Notes: generated by a model not told the origin, from the sequence alone. A stretch of DNA of 64,000 nt from Parasponia andersonii (GCA_002914805.1 JXTB01000224.1:161296-225295), one strand, 5' to 3'; counted from the stretch's first letter, positions 43,606 through 56,618 are shown. Numbers and translations: made by a program.

Positions 43606-44520
43606 ACCATCCGAGGCCACGTTGCTCTACGTTCTTAAAAACTTGACCTGTTGAAGATTTCCAACCAGGGTCAATTTTTAAAAAAAAAAAAAAATGAGTA
43701 AAAAGAGTCGGAAAAACTAGATCCAAGTTAGTCACGGCTACAAAGAACTGGCACAAGGTGAAGGATGGTACATGCACGTGTGAAAGGTAGCACAACAAGG
43801 GACCAAATCTAGGTCATATTAATATGGGTATACGATGGAGTAGGGTGGTGATGGCATTAGTAGAGGCATGCGAAAGAGGTCCTAGCACGGTGGTTACCTC
43901 GTAAACGATGACAGGCAATTGCTTGCAGCTTCAAGTCATGGTAGAGGGGATCAGAATCAACCGTACTACCGAAAGTTTTGGGATTTATTATAGAATAAGG
44001 CATATGAGTAAATTAGGATTAGTTTTTAAGGCACAATAGATATCTTGGATTGACAAACCTCATAATAAATAAATCTTAATGAAGATATTTAAAAGTTGAA
44101 TTATTTATTATTTTAAATTATTCCACCGTTCATTTTAGGTTCGAAAAATTCAACCCCGGTGAGTTCAAACCCAATCATTAAGAAGCAATCTAGAGTACAG
44201 AAATGTAGTTAAAATATGAGAAAAGAGAAAAAATAAAAAGATCAAGAAATGGATAGAATTGAGAAAGAATTGAAAAATCAAATAAAAATATATAGAATTA
44301 AGAGAGATTTGAGAGACAATAGAAACAAGGAGGCAAGATCAATAGAGAGACATGACTCAACAATTCATTCTTTCATTCATAACATGTCCGACAAATAATT
44401 CAAATAATTAGGCTTATTTATAGATTCGAAACGAAGAGTACTAATTCAATATGAAACTAATTGAAAGAAATTAAAAATTAACTAAAATTCTAATAATTCA
44501 AAGATAAGACTGATTTAGGG

Positions 44521-44583
44521 TTGTTATTACTATTAGTTAGACTAATAATAATCCTAAATTAATCTAACTAATAGTAATAACAA
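44521..44583. repeat. Perfect 21-bp inverted repeat (hairpin)
   Basis: Bases 44521-44541 are exactly complementary to 44563-44583, with a 21-base spacer that is itself partly complementary. Transcribed, it would form a stable stem. There is no sign of a miRNA gene structure beyond the hairpin. Confidence 0.85.
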
Positions 44584-44957
44584 TAATAATATGTTCTAAT
44601 TAAGAAAATATATTTTGAAAAGTCATTTTCTATGATATCAAAAACTTTTTTGAATAGTCTATTATATCAAGTTGATATTAGTCTACTCCCTAAAAAAACA
44701 AATTGATATAGACAATGCCTAATGAATTTACTCGATTATAAATGCAAAATTCTATATTTTAAGTTCAAAACAAGGACTTAAGAAGATAGCCAATAGAAGA
44801 ATTTGACGTAGAAGAAAGTAAAAATACAATTGGAACTTTGTGAAGGCATATTTGAAAATTGATAGGAACGAAATTGGCGAATAAGTCTAGGAATAAATTA
44901 GTAGTACGCCACTTTTTTCCCCGTTAATTAAGTTTATTACTATACTACTTTTTAAAA

Positions 44958-45243
44958 TGAATTCTTGATAATCTTGATAGATTCTTGAACGATTCTTGAT
45001 ATCGACGACGATCTTGATGGATTTTTGACAGATTCTTAATAATCTTGACAGATTTTGATAGATTTTTGACAGTTGCGGTAATCTTGATGAGTTCTTGATG
45101 AATTACTTGATAGATTCTTGACAATATTGATATCTTTGTTAAATTCTTGACAATCTTGATAGATTATTGACGGATTCCTGATAAATTCTTGACGTCGGTG
45201 GTGATACTGATAGATTCTTGACGCATTCTTGATGAATTCTTGC
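44958..45243. repeat. Degenerate minisatellite on a TTGATAGATTC core
   Basis: Around twenty short units of the form (A)TTCTTGA-(C/T)-(A/G)GA alternate with ATCTTGATAGA variants. The minus-strand open frame across it is only the translation of this repeat. Confidence 0.8.
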
Positions 45244-45758
45244 CTCATTCCCTCTCAAAAGTAGTAGAATATAATTATAGTAGTAAATTTATTAAATATT
45301 TGAAAAAAGTGGTAATTGATATGGCTAAATTTATCAAGAGGAAAAAATTTCTCTTTTACCATCAACTATATGATTTCTCATAAATCTATACGTGAATGCA
45401 TATACTACCTATCTAAAAGTATTTTATCTTACATTTTAGAATGTTTTGTTAATTTTCATTTTTTGAAAATTTGTAAGTTTTTTTTTCCCCTAAATTTGAA
45501 GCTTTCGTGATTGAAATTTGGAAGATTTCTCATACATCATCAAATACCAACATGTAAACTTTCTTTATAATCATGGGAGCTTCTAACTTCATCAATAGAG
45601 ATGTTCATTAAGGACATTTTGGGTGAGCCTTATGCCATCTAGTAATGAAGCGAAATGGAGTATATCAACTTAATTCCACTAGATGAAGTAATAAAAGAGC
45701 TTTTGCAAGGTGATTTAATGGCATGGGCCATGGAACATAATTGAGAAAATAATATAGA
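45244..45758. other. Gene-free AT-rich DNA
   Basis: Nothing recognisable. It separates the minisatellite from the MITE at 45761. Confidence 0.4.
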
Positions 45759-45760
45759 TA

Positions 45761-45994
45761 GGACTAATTTGGGCCAAAATGACTTTTAAGTGTATTTTTT
45801 TTTTTAGAAAATAATATATTTAGGAGTATTAAAGCTTACTAACCATAGGTAAGAGTTTTGACTATGGAAAAATTATTTTTTAGGACTTTTCCATAGTCAA
45901 GAAGTTCTTGACTATAGGTCAAAAGGTTTTGACACTTCTAAACATATCATTTAAAAAAAATGAATAAAAAAGTCATTTTGGCCCAAGTTAATCC
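45761..45994. mobile_element. 234-bp MITE with 27-bp terminal inverted repeats and TA duplication
   Basis: The left 27 bases, beginning GGACTAATTTGGGCC, match the reverse complement of the right 27 bases at 25 positions. TA dinucleotides flank both ends (45759-45760 and 45995-45996), as for Tc1/mariner-derived elements. The interior contains a second foldback (GACTATGG-AAAA near 45858 facing TTTT-CCATAGTC near 45890). There is no open frame. A degenerate relative lies at 6172. Confidence 0.78.
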
Positions 45995-46159
45995 TATACA
46001 TGCCCTTTTCTTAATGTAATTTCATGATTGAATTATATATACCTTCATTTGAACTAGATTGAACTGTGTATACCTTTATTTGAATCCCTAGGCTTAAGTG
46101 TTGATATATAAGCGTTTCAATCTTACTCTTGTTTTGAAGATAATAAATATTTAATTTAG

Positions 46160-47880
46160 CATTAATAAATTAGCATGAGTGTGTGGTTAAATGGTCTCAA
46201 AGTTCTAACTCAAGTTGATTAAAGAATCAAGCTTGAAAATGAATGCATATGGATATATTAAGATCAAGCTTAAAGATAGACAATCAAGATACAAGACCAT
46301 ATCTAGATAAGATATATTTCTTGTCTTAGTCTTGCATTAGATTTAGTTCATTGTATATAGATCCTCTTTGTATTGATTCATACTTTCAAAAGACTTTTCA
46401 AACTATCTTAAGTTTAAAATAGTTATTTTATTTCAAAACTTTAAAAATAGAAAATAATGATTTATTTAAAGGTGCAAAATATTCTTTAATATATGATTTC
46501 TTAAGTTTAAATAAGCTACAAATATATTTAAAATCATGATTATTTGAAATAAGCTAAAAAGAGTTTTTATAATTTATAAACAAGAATAAGTTTTGATTTG
46601 AAAACTTTCTAAATTATTGTTAAATAACTTTGTAAAACTAAGACAAGTTTATAATAATCAAAAGATTCTTTTCAAATTGATTGTCCATATTTTAAAGTGT
46701 TCAAAACAAATTTGGAAGTCTAAACTTGAAAAAAGCCCAAATCTGTCAGAATTTGGAAAATAACCAAAAAGTTGTCACAATCTAAAAAATGCGAAAAATC
46801 TTGTTAGGATTTGAAAAAAGACCAAAAATGGGTTTGGTCGACCCAAAAATGATTTTAGTCAAGTCAACTAACAATGACTTTGGTCAACCACTTTTCAAAC
46901 CAATGGCCAGAAATGATTCTTAGAGTTGAATTGATATATCAGACTCCAACGACTATATTTTTGGTCGATCAACTTTAATTATAATTAACTAAACTTTTAG
47001 CAGAAAGCTTATAACAACTACTTTTCTTGGTTATGTATATATAGAGCCTTATTTCATGGCATTTAACACTTAAACATGAACCTAAATTGATATTCATCTA
47101 TTCTTAAAGTGTCTTAGCCTATTTTCACATCAATTATACTTTCAAATCATATTGAACTAATCTTAGAGCATATATATTATATTATTCTCAAATCTCCTAA
47201 ATTAACATTGTAATCATTACTTTAGTGATAAGAGTTCTTGAGTGTGTTCACTCTTGATTATTGAAAAATCATTGAGTGTGAGGCGAGGTTGGCCCCCAAG
47301 TCATAAATAACATGTGCATAGATGAGGTTACCACTGAAGTCTAAATAACTCAATTTAGGTAAAGTTATCATCGAAGTCTAAATAATCCATGTAGGTAAGG
47401 TTGGCACCATAGTCTAAACAATTTAAGGATAGGCATGATAGTACTGGAATTAAGACTATTGTAAAAAAGTTGTGTGAGCCTAAGAAGAATTAATTCTACT
47501 TGTAAAAGGGTCGGTCAAGTCTACAATCTTGATCTGTTAGTGGAAAGCTCAAACCAAGTTGCCAAGGACCAGAGACACCGGTAAATCATCGTATTTGTCA
47601 AACCTCGTAAAAACTGAGTTTGTATTTTTTTTCTATCCTTACACTCTTTACTTTATTACAAAATACTTAAATGTGTGTTTGATATTTAGTGTGATTAATT
47701 TACATGGTATTAATATTTTATGTTTAGTATTATTGTTTATTTAGCTTAAAACTTTCAAAATAGTGTTCTGTGGTTTCACATAATTAAAAAGTTTCTTAAT
47801 AAATTTTTAAAACTCAATTCACCTCTTTCTTAGATTATCAATCTTAGACTAACAATAAAGCTCTCAACTATTATGCTACC
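46160..47880 (+). repeat. Large dispersed noncoding repeat, copy 1 of an inverted pair
   Basis: This 1.7-kb segment aligns in order with the reverse complement of 49866-51545. Shared landmarks are an ACTCAAGTTGATTAA start, a GATACAAGAC block, a GGTCGACC/TTGGTCAA stretch, a tandem array near 47281-47420, a CTCGTAAAAACTGAGTTTG segment and an AATTCACCTCTTTCTT end. The AATTCACC ending recalls Ty1/copia LTR junctions, so these may be solo LTR-like relics, but no TG...CA ends or target duplications were fixed. Confidence 0.6.
47281..47420. repeat. Four-unit 36-bp array inside the dispersed repeat
   Basis: Units share the pattern (A)GGTTGGCACC-(A)AGTCTAAATAAC with changes. An equivalent array exists in the inverted partner (about 50270-50470), so the array predates the separation of the two copies. 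Confidence 0.7.
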
Positions 47881-48552
47881 TTACTCATGATAATCGAAGT
47901 AATTGTTATAGGTGAATCTTGTTACTCAATTTTTATTGTCAATACGGCCAATTAAAGATTCCAATACTTAATTAGGAATCATATCTCCCATAAAAGAGGT
48001 AATTATTATTCAATTGTATTGAAACTTCTATTACATATCAGATAAAATCATATAAGTATTTACTGAGATTTCCATTCTTAATTGATTGTTTATTCTATTA
48101 ATACATATTTTTTTAAAGTAACAAGGAAATTTATTATTAAAATAAACTAATGGCTAAAATACGAGCTTTACGAGATTATTGTGGGCCTCTAATGATATGC
48201 CTAATAATAATGTTTGTTATATGAACTCTTTGCTAAGAGATAACGATAATAGTTCTTGTCGCTTTATCTTTTTCGTCCTAGGATTGAAGTGGTCTATACA
48301 CGTATTAAGATTAAATTTTTCAGTGTTACTAGTTTGTTTTATAATTGGATAAATATATCACGTTTCTTTTAAGTAATATAGAGAGAGAACAATATTATTA
48401 CAAATATATCCTCTACTATATTCTTGACCTTCATATCAATATTATTATATCTTCTTTCCAATCTTTATCTCTAAAAGAATTAATTGTATTTATTAGTTGG
48501 ATTATAATCAAGATTATTTTTCTCCTCTTCATAATGTATTGACTAATATTTT

Positions 48553-49770
48553 TGAGCATTTACATTTAGGGGTCTATTAAGGCCCGATAGAAAAAGAGAT
48601 TCATTTATAAATGTTTTCAAAACTAACACTTATAATTTATTGTCATGTTACTTAATTAAAATTACTTAAATACTTTATTCTCTGACAAACCTTAAAATAT
48701 ATTTTCCTCCAATAAATTCCAAATTATTTTTGCTACCATTGTCACCTGCAACACCCTACCATCAATCTGATCTTAGTCGTGCCTTCCTTCAATCGGGATA
48801 GAAAAATTTCGACCACTATCAAACCTATTCAGCCACCAATCCTGACTATTTTAACCAATTTTTAGTCAGTAGCTCTAGTTTAAAAAAAAAATTACATGTA
48901 ATTCGATCCCAGATGAAAAATTTGACCATAGGCAAGCATGGTTAATCATATTTCCAGTGGCACATCCTTCACTTTTACCTTTTTCAATATGTTCAAAAAT
49001 TCTCAATCAGAATCAAGTTAGGAGTAATTTTGGAGTTTCGAATTTTTCACTAAATGAAAGTACTAGTTTTGTAGATGATTTATAATTTGTTAATTTTTTT
49101 CATCATATGCTTTAAAAATAGTCAAAAGTGACAATGACTTGGAGAATTTACAATTAGGAGTCTACTAAATGAAAAAAATAGACTCGCTCATGAATGTTTT
49201 TGAAACTAACATTTATTAACATATCATACATCTAAAATTACTTAGATACTTTATTCCCTAACAAATTCTAAAATACATTCTTCTCTACCATTACATGCAG
49301 CACTCCACCACTATCGTTAATCTTGATCTTGATTCCAACAGCACCTTCGCTCGACTAGAGTCGAAAAATTTTGTCTATGATCGGACTTGTATTATCACCT
49401 TTTTTAGGTGTTCTAATTGATTATCAATTGGTGACTGGAAAATTTTGACCCTAGTCGAAAATTTTTTACAAAGGTCGAGCCATTGGTTGAAAATCTTCGA
49501 TCAAGATTTGACTCGGGTAAAGCCATTATTCATCCGTAGTCGAACATAGTCAATTATCTTCCAGGTGCCATCATATATGGTCAATAATTTTCTTGTCGCT
49601 ACCTCCTTCATTTTTGACTTTTTCGACTTGATCAAAAATTTTCGACTAGGGTCTTTGAGTATAATTTTTGAATTCTGAAATTTTCATCAAATGAAAGTTT
49701 GTCTTAGCCTTGTAAATTTTTTATAGATTGTCTTTACCATTTTCATCTATATCAACAAACTTTAATAGTG
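48553..49770. repeat. Two diverged direct copies of a ~600-bp noncoding segment
   Basis: The segments 48553-49135 and 49140-49770 share ordered blocks: a GGGTCTATTAA/GGAGTCTACTAA start, ACTTTATTC-CT-ACAAA, CACTCCACCA-type text and a TTCAAAAATT-TC end near a TTTGACTTTTTC stretch. Neither codes for protein. They lie in the spacer between the two inverted 1.7-kb repeats. Confidence 0.5.
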
Positions 49771-49865
49771 GAGGAACTTTAATGGTAGTGGGTAATTTAA
49801 ATTGTTGAAAAGATATTTCTTATAGAATTTTATATGCATATCATCTATTTTTCGTATGCAATATT

Positions 49866-51545
49866 GTAAGCCTAAGATTAACAATCCAAGAAAGAGGTGA
49901 ATTGGATTTTAAAACATTTTAAGAAATTTTTCAACTATACAAAACCATTGACTACTGTTTTTAACTTTGAAGCTAAAATGAACAATAATACCAAGTATAT
50001 AGTAGTGATATCAAACAAATTAAGCATACTATATATCAAACACTTAATCAAATAGCTTGCAATAAAGTAAAGAGTGTAGGGATAGACAAAATACAAACTT
50101 GGTTTTTACGAGGTACGACAAATATAATGATTTGCCTATGTCCCTAGATTTTGGTAACTCGCTTCGAGCTTTCCATTATCGGATCAAAATTATGTGCTTG
50201 ACTGATCCTTGTACAAACAGAATAAATTCTTCGTAGGCTCATCCAACTTTTATAATAGTCTTGAATCCGTCTCTATCATGCCTAACCACAAATTATTTAA
50301 ACTTTAGTACCAACCTCATCTATATTGGGTTGTTTAGATAATGGTGCCAACCTTACTAACTCACAGGTTATTTAGACTCCGATGATAACCTCACCTAAAT
50401 CGAGTTGTTTAGATTATAGTGGCAATCCTACTTATACATGGGTTTTTTTATTACTCAGGTGTCAACCTCACCTCAATTCAAATGATTTTACAATAAACAA
50501 GAGTAATCACGCTCAAGAACTCTCCCCTCAAAGGTAATAAATACAATTTTAACTTAGGAGATTTGAGAACAATGCACAATGAATGATTTAAGATTGGCTC
50601 GATAAGATTTAAAAGTGTAATTGATATAAAAATAGGCTAAGATACTTTAAGAGTAGATGAATATCAATTTAAGATCATGTTGAAGTTGTAAATGTCATCA
50701 AATGAGGCTCTATATATAGATATCCGAGAAAACTAGCCATTATTAGCTTTCTGCCAAAAGTTTAGTCAATTAAAATTAAAGCTAGTTGACCAAAAATACA
50801 GTTATTGGAGTTTGACACACCAGTTCAGCTTCAACGATTATTTCTGGCCATTGACTTGAAAAGTGGTCAACCAAAGTTGGTCAATCAAAATCCCTGTTGG
50901 TCGACCAAAATCCTGATCCATTTTGGTCATTTTTCAAACTCTGACAGGAATTTTGGCATTTTTTAAATTTTGACAACTTTTAGTATTTTTCAAAAACTAG
51001 CTTTTAAACTTGTTTTAAAAACTTTGAAAATCAATTTAAAAAGAATATTTTGGCGATATAAATTTATTTTAGTTTCAGAAGGATATTTTACAATAATTTT
51101 GAAAGTGTTTATCCCAAAATACATTTTAGTTTGCAAATAAAAAAAAATCATCTTTTAGCCTATTTCAAATAATCTTGATGTCAAATATATTTGTAACTTT
51201 TTTAAACTTAAGAAATCATGTTTTAAAAAATATTTTTCCCATTTAAAGAAATTTTTATTTTCTATTTTTAAACTTCTATGATAAAATAACACTTAAGATA
51301 GTTATTTTTTTTGGAAGTATGAGCCAATATAAAGAAAATCTATATGTAATAAACTAAATCAAATATAAGACTAGATATGAAATATGCTTTATCTAGACAA
51401 AGTCTTGTATCTTGATTATTCATCTTCAAGTTTGATTCTAAGAGGTCCATATACATCCATCTTCAACTTGAATCCTTGATTAACTTAAGCTAGAATTTGA
51501 AAAATAATTTCACTACACACTCAAGTGTAATTATTAGTACTAAAT
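49866..51545 (-). repeat. Large dispersed noncoding repeat, copy 2 (inverted)
   Basis: This is the inverted partner of 46160-47880, with the same landmarks in reverse order including the 36-bp array. Divergence is moderate and spread along the length. The pair with its 2-kb spacer could form a long hairpin in DNA or RNA. Confidence 0.6.
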
Positions 51546-52959
51546 CAAATATTTATTATCTTCAAAATAAGAGTGAGTATTCTCAATAAATATAAATTTT
51601 GTATTGATTGTTGATGGGATAATTTGACTGATCATTGTTGTAAATAATATTATTTGAAGGAAAGAAATATATCGTATTTGAATTGGCAAATGAATAAGAA
51701 ATAAGAGTATGAAACAGATATTATGACGAACACATGTAGTGTACAATGTGTAGAAAATATGGAGAATATAGGAAATTATGTGACTTATTTTATAGTTATA
51801 GAAGGCAATCTTTAATATATTTTAAATAAATAATTTATTAATTAAATATTATATTTGGATAAAATCATTGCAAGATATTTACTTAATTTTGTATGATTTA
51901 AAATAGGAAATAATTACAAATAGACTAAAATAAAATCGTCAAATTTAAACTTCTTATATATATATATATTGATATAAATAGAGATAATTTTGTAATTACA
52001 TGTTTACATAAAACCCTAATATTGACGAGATCATACCATAAATTGACTCCTCATCTCACCATTTTAGAAGAGTGGAGGAAAAACATATGCACAATTACAA
52101 TGCTAGAGATTTCTCCTCTTTTTTTCAAAGATGTTAACATGCATTAGATATGGTCTCTGTAAGTCCTTCTTTTTCTTGTGAAAAAGGAGATAGTTCTAAA
52201 ATTCATACAAGATAAATTTTTCTCCAACTGTTAGATGCATGAATGATTTGCATAAGAGGACTTTAAGAGATACACTAGTTTTCTGCAAGTCTGCAACAAG
52301 ATGAGAATAAAGCCTTTCAGATATGTCAATATTTGAGAAGACTGACCCATATTAGCTTCTTGGATCTTACCAAGTATAATAAAAAGGAAAATATTTTATG
52401 AGTTTCTTTTTCCTTTTTGAGACAATCTTATTAAATAAATTTCTTTATGTAAAGTTGTAAACTAAAAAACAATAATTCAAAACAAACAAAAAATTTCTTT
52501 AAAACAATATAGATAGTCTACTAATTCTCTATAATTTATTTATACATTATTATCAAATTTTGATCACATAATAGTTTATATTTCACAAAATTGTTTATAC
52601 ACTAATATCTCCTTTTGATCATATAATAGTTTATATTCACTAAATTATGCGTTTTATAGAGAAAAAAAAAAGAGTGATAATTATTATCTATAATGATGTT
52701 TACTATTTTTCTTCCGATAAATGTATGATGGTATAAAAATTATATTAAGTGATAATAATTTCTTAGTTTATTCGTGAAATTTGAGAATAATTTTTTTTTC
52801 TCTCTTTGCTACTTTTCCTTTGCATAAATCTCTACTCTTTCTCCCTTTTTTTCAAACTTTTCTTTCTTTTTTGACTTTAGGCAAATAAGGTTGTCCACTC
52901 GTGAATAAGTCATCTAACACCCACAAAGAAAAAAGAGAGAAAGAAACTTTACAAGAATG
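51546..52959. other. Gene-free AT-rich DNA
   Basis: No gene, RNA or intact transposon is recognisable. A diverged duplication with a CATAATAGTTTATATT block occurs near 52560-52640. Confidence 0.4.
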
Positions 52960-53350
52960 TCTTTTGTTATACTTTTGGGGGAAAAGATAACGAGTCTTTA
53001 AGCTCGAAAGTTAATTGTAATATCACACTTATACCACATCCACCTTATTAACCGTTTTTTTTTAAGAGGTGGGGATGTTGAAGTTATTAACCAATAAATA
53101 ATGGAGACAAAAAAAGAAAAATATAAAATAAAAATACTAATATATATAACTATTTTTCCATAAATTGACATAACAACAAATACAACAATATACTATGTAG
53201 TTTTCAAACTCTAAATTCAAATATGTAAACATAAATGAATATTAATGTTGCCAAATTAAGTATATATTATACTAGTATATGATTATATATCGGAGCAGGT
53301 ACAAGGAGGATTATACTAATTCTGTCCGTGTACTATTCCCACATATTTGT
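52960..53350 (+). repeat. Dispersed noncoding repeat, copy 2
   Basis: Collinear with 13500-13960, sharing the TACAACAATATA and TTTTCAAACTCTAAA blocks and the downstream TGGAGA and CGTG-rich pieces. It is truncated at the right relative to copy 1. No coding capacity. Confidence 0.55.
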
Positions 53351-53709
53351 GGTACTAACAAAAATTAAAGTATTTGGATAGTAGATAAACCTTTTGTTTA
53401 TTTTAAAATATTTTGTTTAAATTGGTCCTCCTTTACTTGCAAAAAATAAAGTGACATTTCTTTTGCGAGTGTATCTATTGCCACTACCAATTTCTCTCTT
53501 TTTATCTCTCAATTATTAAATTTTAAAGTTAAAAAATAACCTCATCTAAATTTATACAAATGAGTATAAATAATATTAAATAACTAGAGTATTCTTTCTT
53601 AACTAAATTCTTTTTTCTTTCTACATGCTATGAAACACAATTGATAAAACAAATCATGTAAAATAATCTTAAGTACAATCTAAATAAATTAAATTAAGTT
53701 TTTATAGGG
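53351..53709. other. Gene-free DNA left of the gypsy element
   Basis: AT-rich sequence with no recognised feature, running up to the target-site duplication at 53710-53714. Confidence 0.4.
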
Positions 53710-53714
53710 ATAGA

Positions 53715-54172
53715 TAACGCAGCGGGTTGCTAGATTTCGCTCTAACTTGCGTTCTCACAACGAGAAAAGAAATAAACAAAATTCTCAAAGAGAATTTAGA
53801 AGAGAAAACTAAGATTTTGATTGAAGATTGGATGATTACAACTCTTGCCAACGAAAGCAATTTATACAAGTTTAGGATTAATCTAAACCATCCAATAAAA
53901 TAATTCTAAGAAACTTACAACCATACACCTAGTACCTACTAACCAAACATACTTAAATTGTTCACCTAACATACTTCAAATAAACAAATTGTTCACCTAA
54001 CACACTTTAAATAAACAAGCTAAATAATCTAACACATTTCAAAAAAAAATAAGTCTACAATACCTAACACACAAAAGCATTCTACTAACCAATAGAATGT
54101 TCATTAGATTGGGATTTGGGATTTGGAATTTTGGGCCTTAGCTTTGGGTCATGGATATGGGCTGCTACATCA
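53715..54172 (-). repeat. 3' LTR of the gypsy element
   Basis: On the plus strand it starts TAACGCAGC (the partner has TGACGCAGC) and ends GCTGCTACATCA. The loss of the TG terminus is a single substitution. Flanked on the left by the target duplication and on the right by the polypurine tract. Confidence 0.92.
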
Positions 54173-54173
54173 G

Positions 54174-54186
54174 TTCTCCTCCTCTT
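54174..54186 (-). other. Polypurine tract of the gypsy element
   Basis: The minus strand reads AAGAGGAGGAGAA directly before the 3' LTR, as expected for the plus-strand DNA primer of reverse transcription. Confidence 0.75.
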
Positions 54187-54212
54187 GAAAAAAAAACTCG
54201 TCCTCGAGTTGC

Positions 54213-55229
54213 TCAAGGTATGACTTTCAGTCCATGGTACTCGTACAGGTCTTGAACATTGAAGGTCTTAGAAATTGTGTAGCTATCTGGTAGATCAATG
54301 ACATATGCATTATCATTAATCTTTTGAATAATACGAAAGGGGCCAATTTTCTTCTACTTAAGTTTATTGTATTCTCTTGTTGGAAGTCTTTCTTTACGTA
54401 AATGAACTATTACAAAATCGCCCTTTTTGAAAGTCTTGAATCTTCTGTGCTTGTCAGCATTAGCTTTGTATTTTGCAGTGGACTCTTCTAACTTTCTTTT
54501 CACTTCTTCATGGATATTGATCGCGTTATTAATCAAATGATCGACAATAATGCTCATCCCTGGAAGTTTTGGTAAAGGTACCAAGTCGAGAGTATGCAAC
54601 AGAGGATGAATATAAATAATTTCAAATGGAGATTTACTACTGGAACGATTTGGTATATTGTTGTAAGCAAACTCAGCTTGCGGTAGAACATTCTCCCATT
54701 GTCTTGGGTTTTCTTTAATCAAGCACCGTAAAATATTGGCCAGTGTGCGATTAGTGACTTCAGTTTGCCCATCTGTTTAAGGATGACAAGTGCTACTAAA
54801 TTGCAAGGTGGTATCAAGTCTCTTCCACAAAGTGTGCCAAAAATGACTGAGGAATTTACTATCGTGATCAGAGACTATTGTCCTTAGTAACCCATGCAGA
54901 AGAACAATCTCTCGAAAGAACAATTGAGCAATATCAGTAGCATCTGAAGTTTTCTTGCAGGGAATAAAATGAGCCATTTTTGAAAAATAATCTACCACAA
55001 TAAAGATAGAATCCGAACTTTTTTGTGTTCGCGGTAATCCTAAGATAAAATCTATGGACAAATCTTCCCAAGGCGCATCAGGAATAGGAAGTGGTATGTA
55101 CAACCCAGTGTTTTGAGCTTGTCCTTTTGTAGTTTGGCATATATAACAACGCTTGACAAATTTCTCGACATCACGCTTAAGATGTGGCCAAAAATATCGA
55201 TCTTCCACTAATGAAACAGTTTTGTCTCA
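54213..55229 (-). pseudogene. gypsy integrase region
   Basis: The zinc-binding end (CYIC at about 55148) precedes the catalytic core, with SIDFILGLP (first Asp), [13 protein letters not shown] (second Asp) and a Glu after 54777. A basic C-terminal part with RRFKTFKKGDFVIVHLRKER follows. Stops interrupt the frame at TGA 55229-55227, TAA 54779-54777 and TAG 54356-54354 before the natural end at 54215-54213. All three are one transition away from a sense codon. No chromodomain was recognised. Confidence 0.85.
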
Positions 55230-55376
55230 TCCCATATGTCTTCCTAATCTTCCTGCATGTAGTTCCTGAATGATATGTTCTCTGAGAGATCCTCGAGGAA
55301 TACATAAACGATTTTCAAAGAATAGAAAACCATCATGTATTTGATGTTTATTTGCAACTCCATTAATGCATTTCTC

Positions 55377-56618
55377 TCATTCTTCCTTGAAATCTTCATC
55401 ATCAGCGTATAAGTCTTTCAAATAATCAAAATCGATTATTTTATTTTGAACAGCAGTTAGTAACATAACTTGCTGACTTAATGCATCAGCAACCTTGTTT
55501 AATTGTCCTGACTTATGCTTGAGAGAGAAAGTGAACTTCTGGATGTAGAAAATCCATCGAGCATGCATTTGATTTGGTTTAAAAGAGTTTTTGAGGTACT
55601 TAAGAGCTTGATGATCCGTATTGAGGATGAATTCCTTCTGCACTAGATACGATTCCCATTGTTGTAATGTACGAACAATCACATATAATTCTTATTCGTA
55701 TGTTGACCACTTCTTTCTAGCTTCGCTGAGCTTTTTACTAAAGAAAGCTATTGGCTTCATATCTTGGGATAAAATAGCTCCAACTCCTGCGCCAAAAGCG
55801 TCACAGTCGACTTCAAAAATTTTGTCAAAGTCGGGAAGTGCAAGGACGGGTGCATTTGTGAGTTTTTCCTTCAAGACAGCAAAACTCTGTGCTGCTTCTT
55901 CTGTCCAAAGGAGTTACTTTTGCTTCAAACAATCAGTGAGCGGTGCAGCTATAGTGCTGAAGTTTCTCACAAATCGTCTATAGAACGTTGCAAGACCATG
56001 AAAACTCCAAACTTCTGTAATGGTCTTCAGTATTGGCCATTCTCGGATAGCCTTTACTTTATCTTGATCGACTTTGATTCCGTCAGAACTTACAACAAAG
56101 CCCAAGAAGACTAAGCTGTCAGTCATGAAGCTACATTTCTTCAGGTTGACATATAACTGATTCTTACGAAGTGTATTAAAAACTTCGGTCAAGTGTTGTA
56201 GATGTTCTTTCTCATTCTGACTATAGGCTAAAATGTCATCAAAATAAACTACGACAAATCTTCCAATGAGGGGTTAGAATACCTGATTCATTAATCTCAT
56301 AAAAGTACTCGGGGCATTGGATAGACCGAATGACATAACTAACCACTCATATAGTCCTTCATGTGTTTTGAATGCAGTCTTCCATTCATCTCCAGGATGA
56401 ATACGAATCTGATGGTATCTGCTCTGCAAATCAATCTTGGAAAAGAGCTTTGATCCTCCCAATCTATCAAGTATGTCATCCAATCGTGGGATAGGAAATC
56501 GATATTGTATCGTAATCTTGTTGATGGCTCGATTATCAACACACATCCTCCAGCTTCCGTCTTTCTTCGGTGTTAGGAATGCAGGTACAGCCACAGGGCT
56601 CATACTTTCTCTAATCAT
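55377..56618 (-). pseudogene. gypsy reverse transcriptase and RNase H region
   Basis: The RT part contains [44 protein letters not shown] and the catalytic YFDD (56246-56235). RNase H follows with [18 protein letters not shown] and ILNTDHQALKYL. In-frame stops lie at 56276-56274, 55916-55914, 55694-55692 and 55379-55377, with two more just upstream (56651-56649 and 56645-56643). The frame is otherwise open from about 56850 to the integrase, so indels are rare here. Confidence 0.87.

Noticed and set aside
45036..45248. Minus-strand frame rich in Gln, Glu, Ile and Asn
   Set aside because: It is the translation of the minisatellite.
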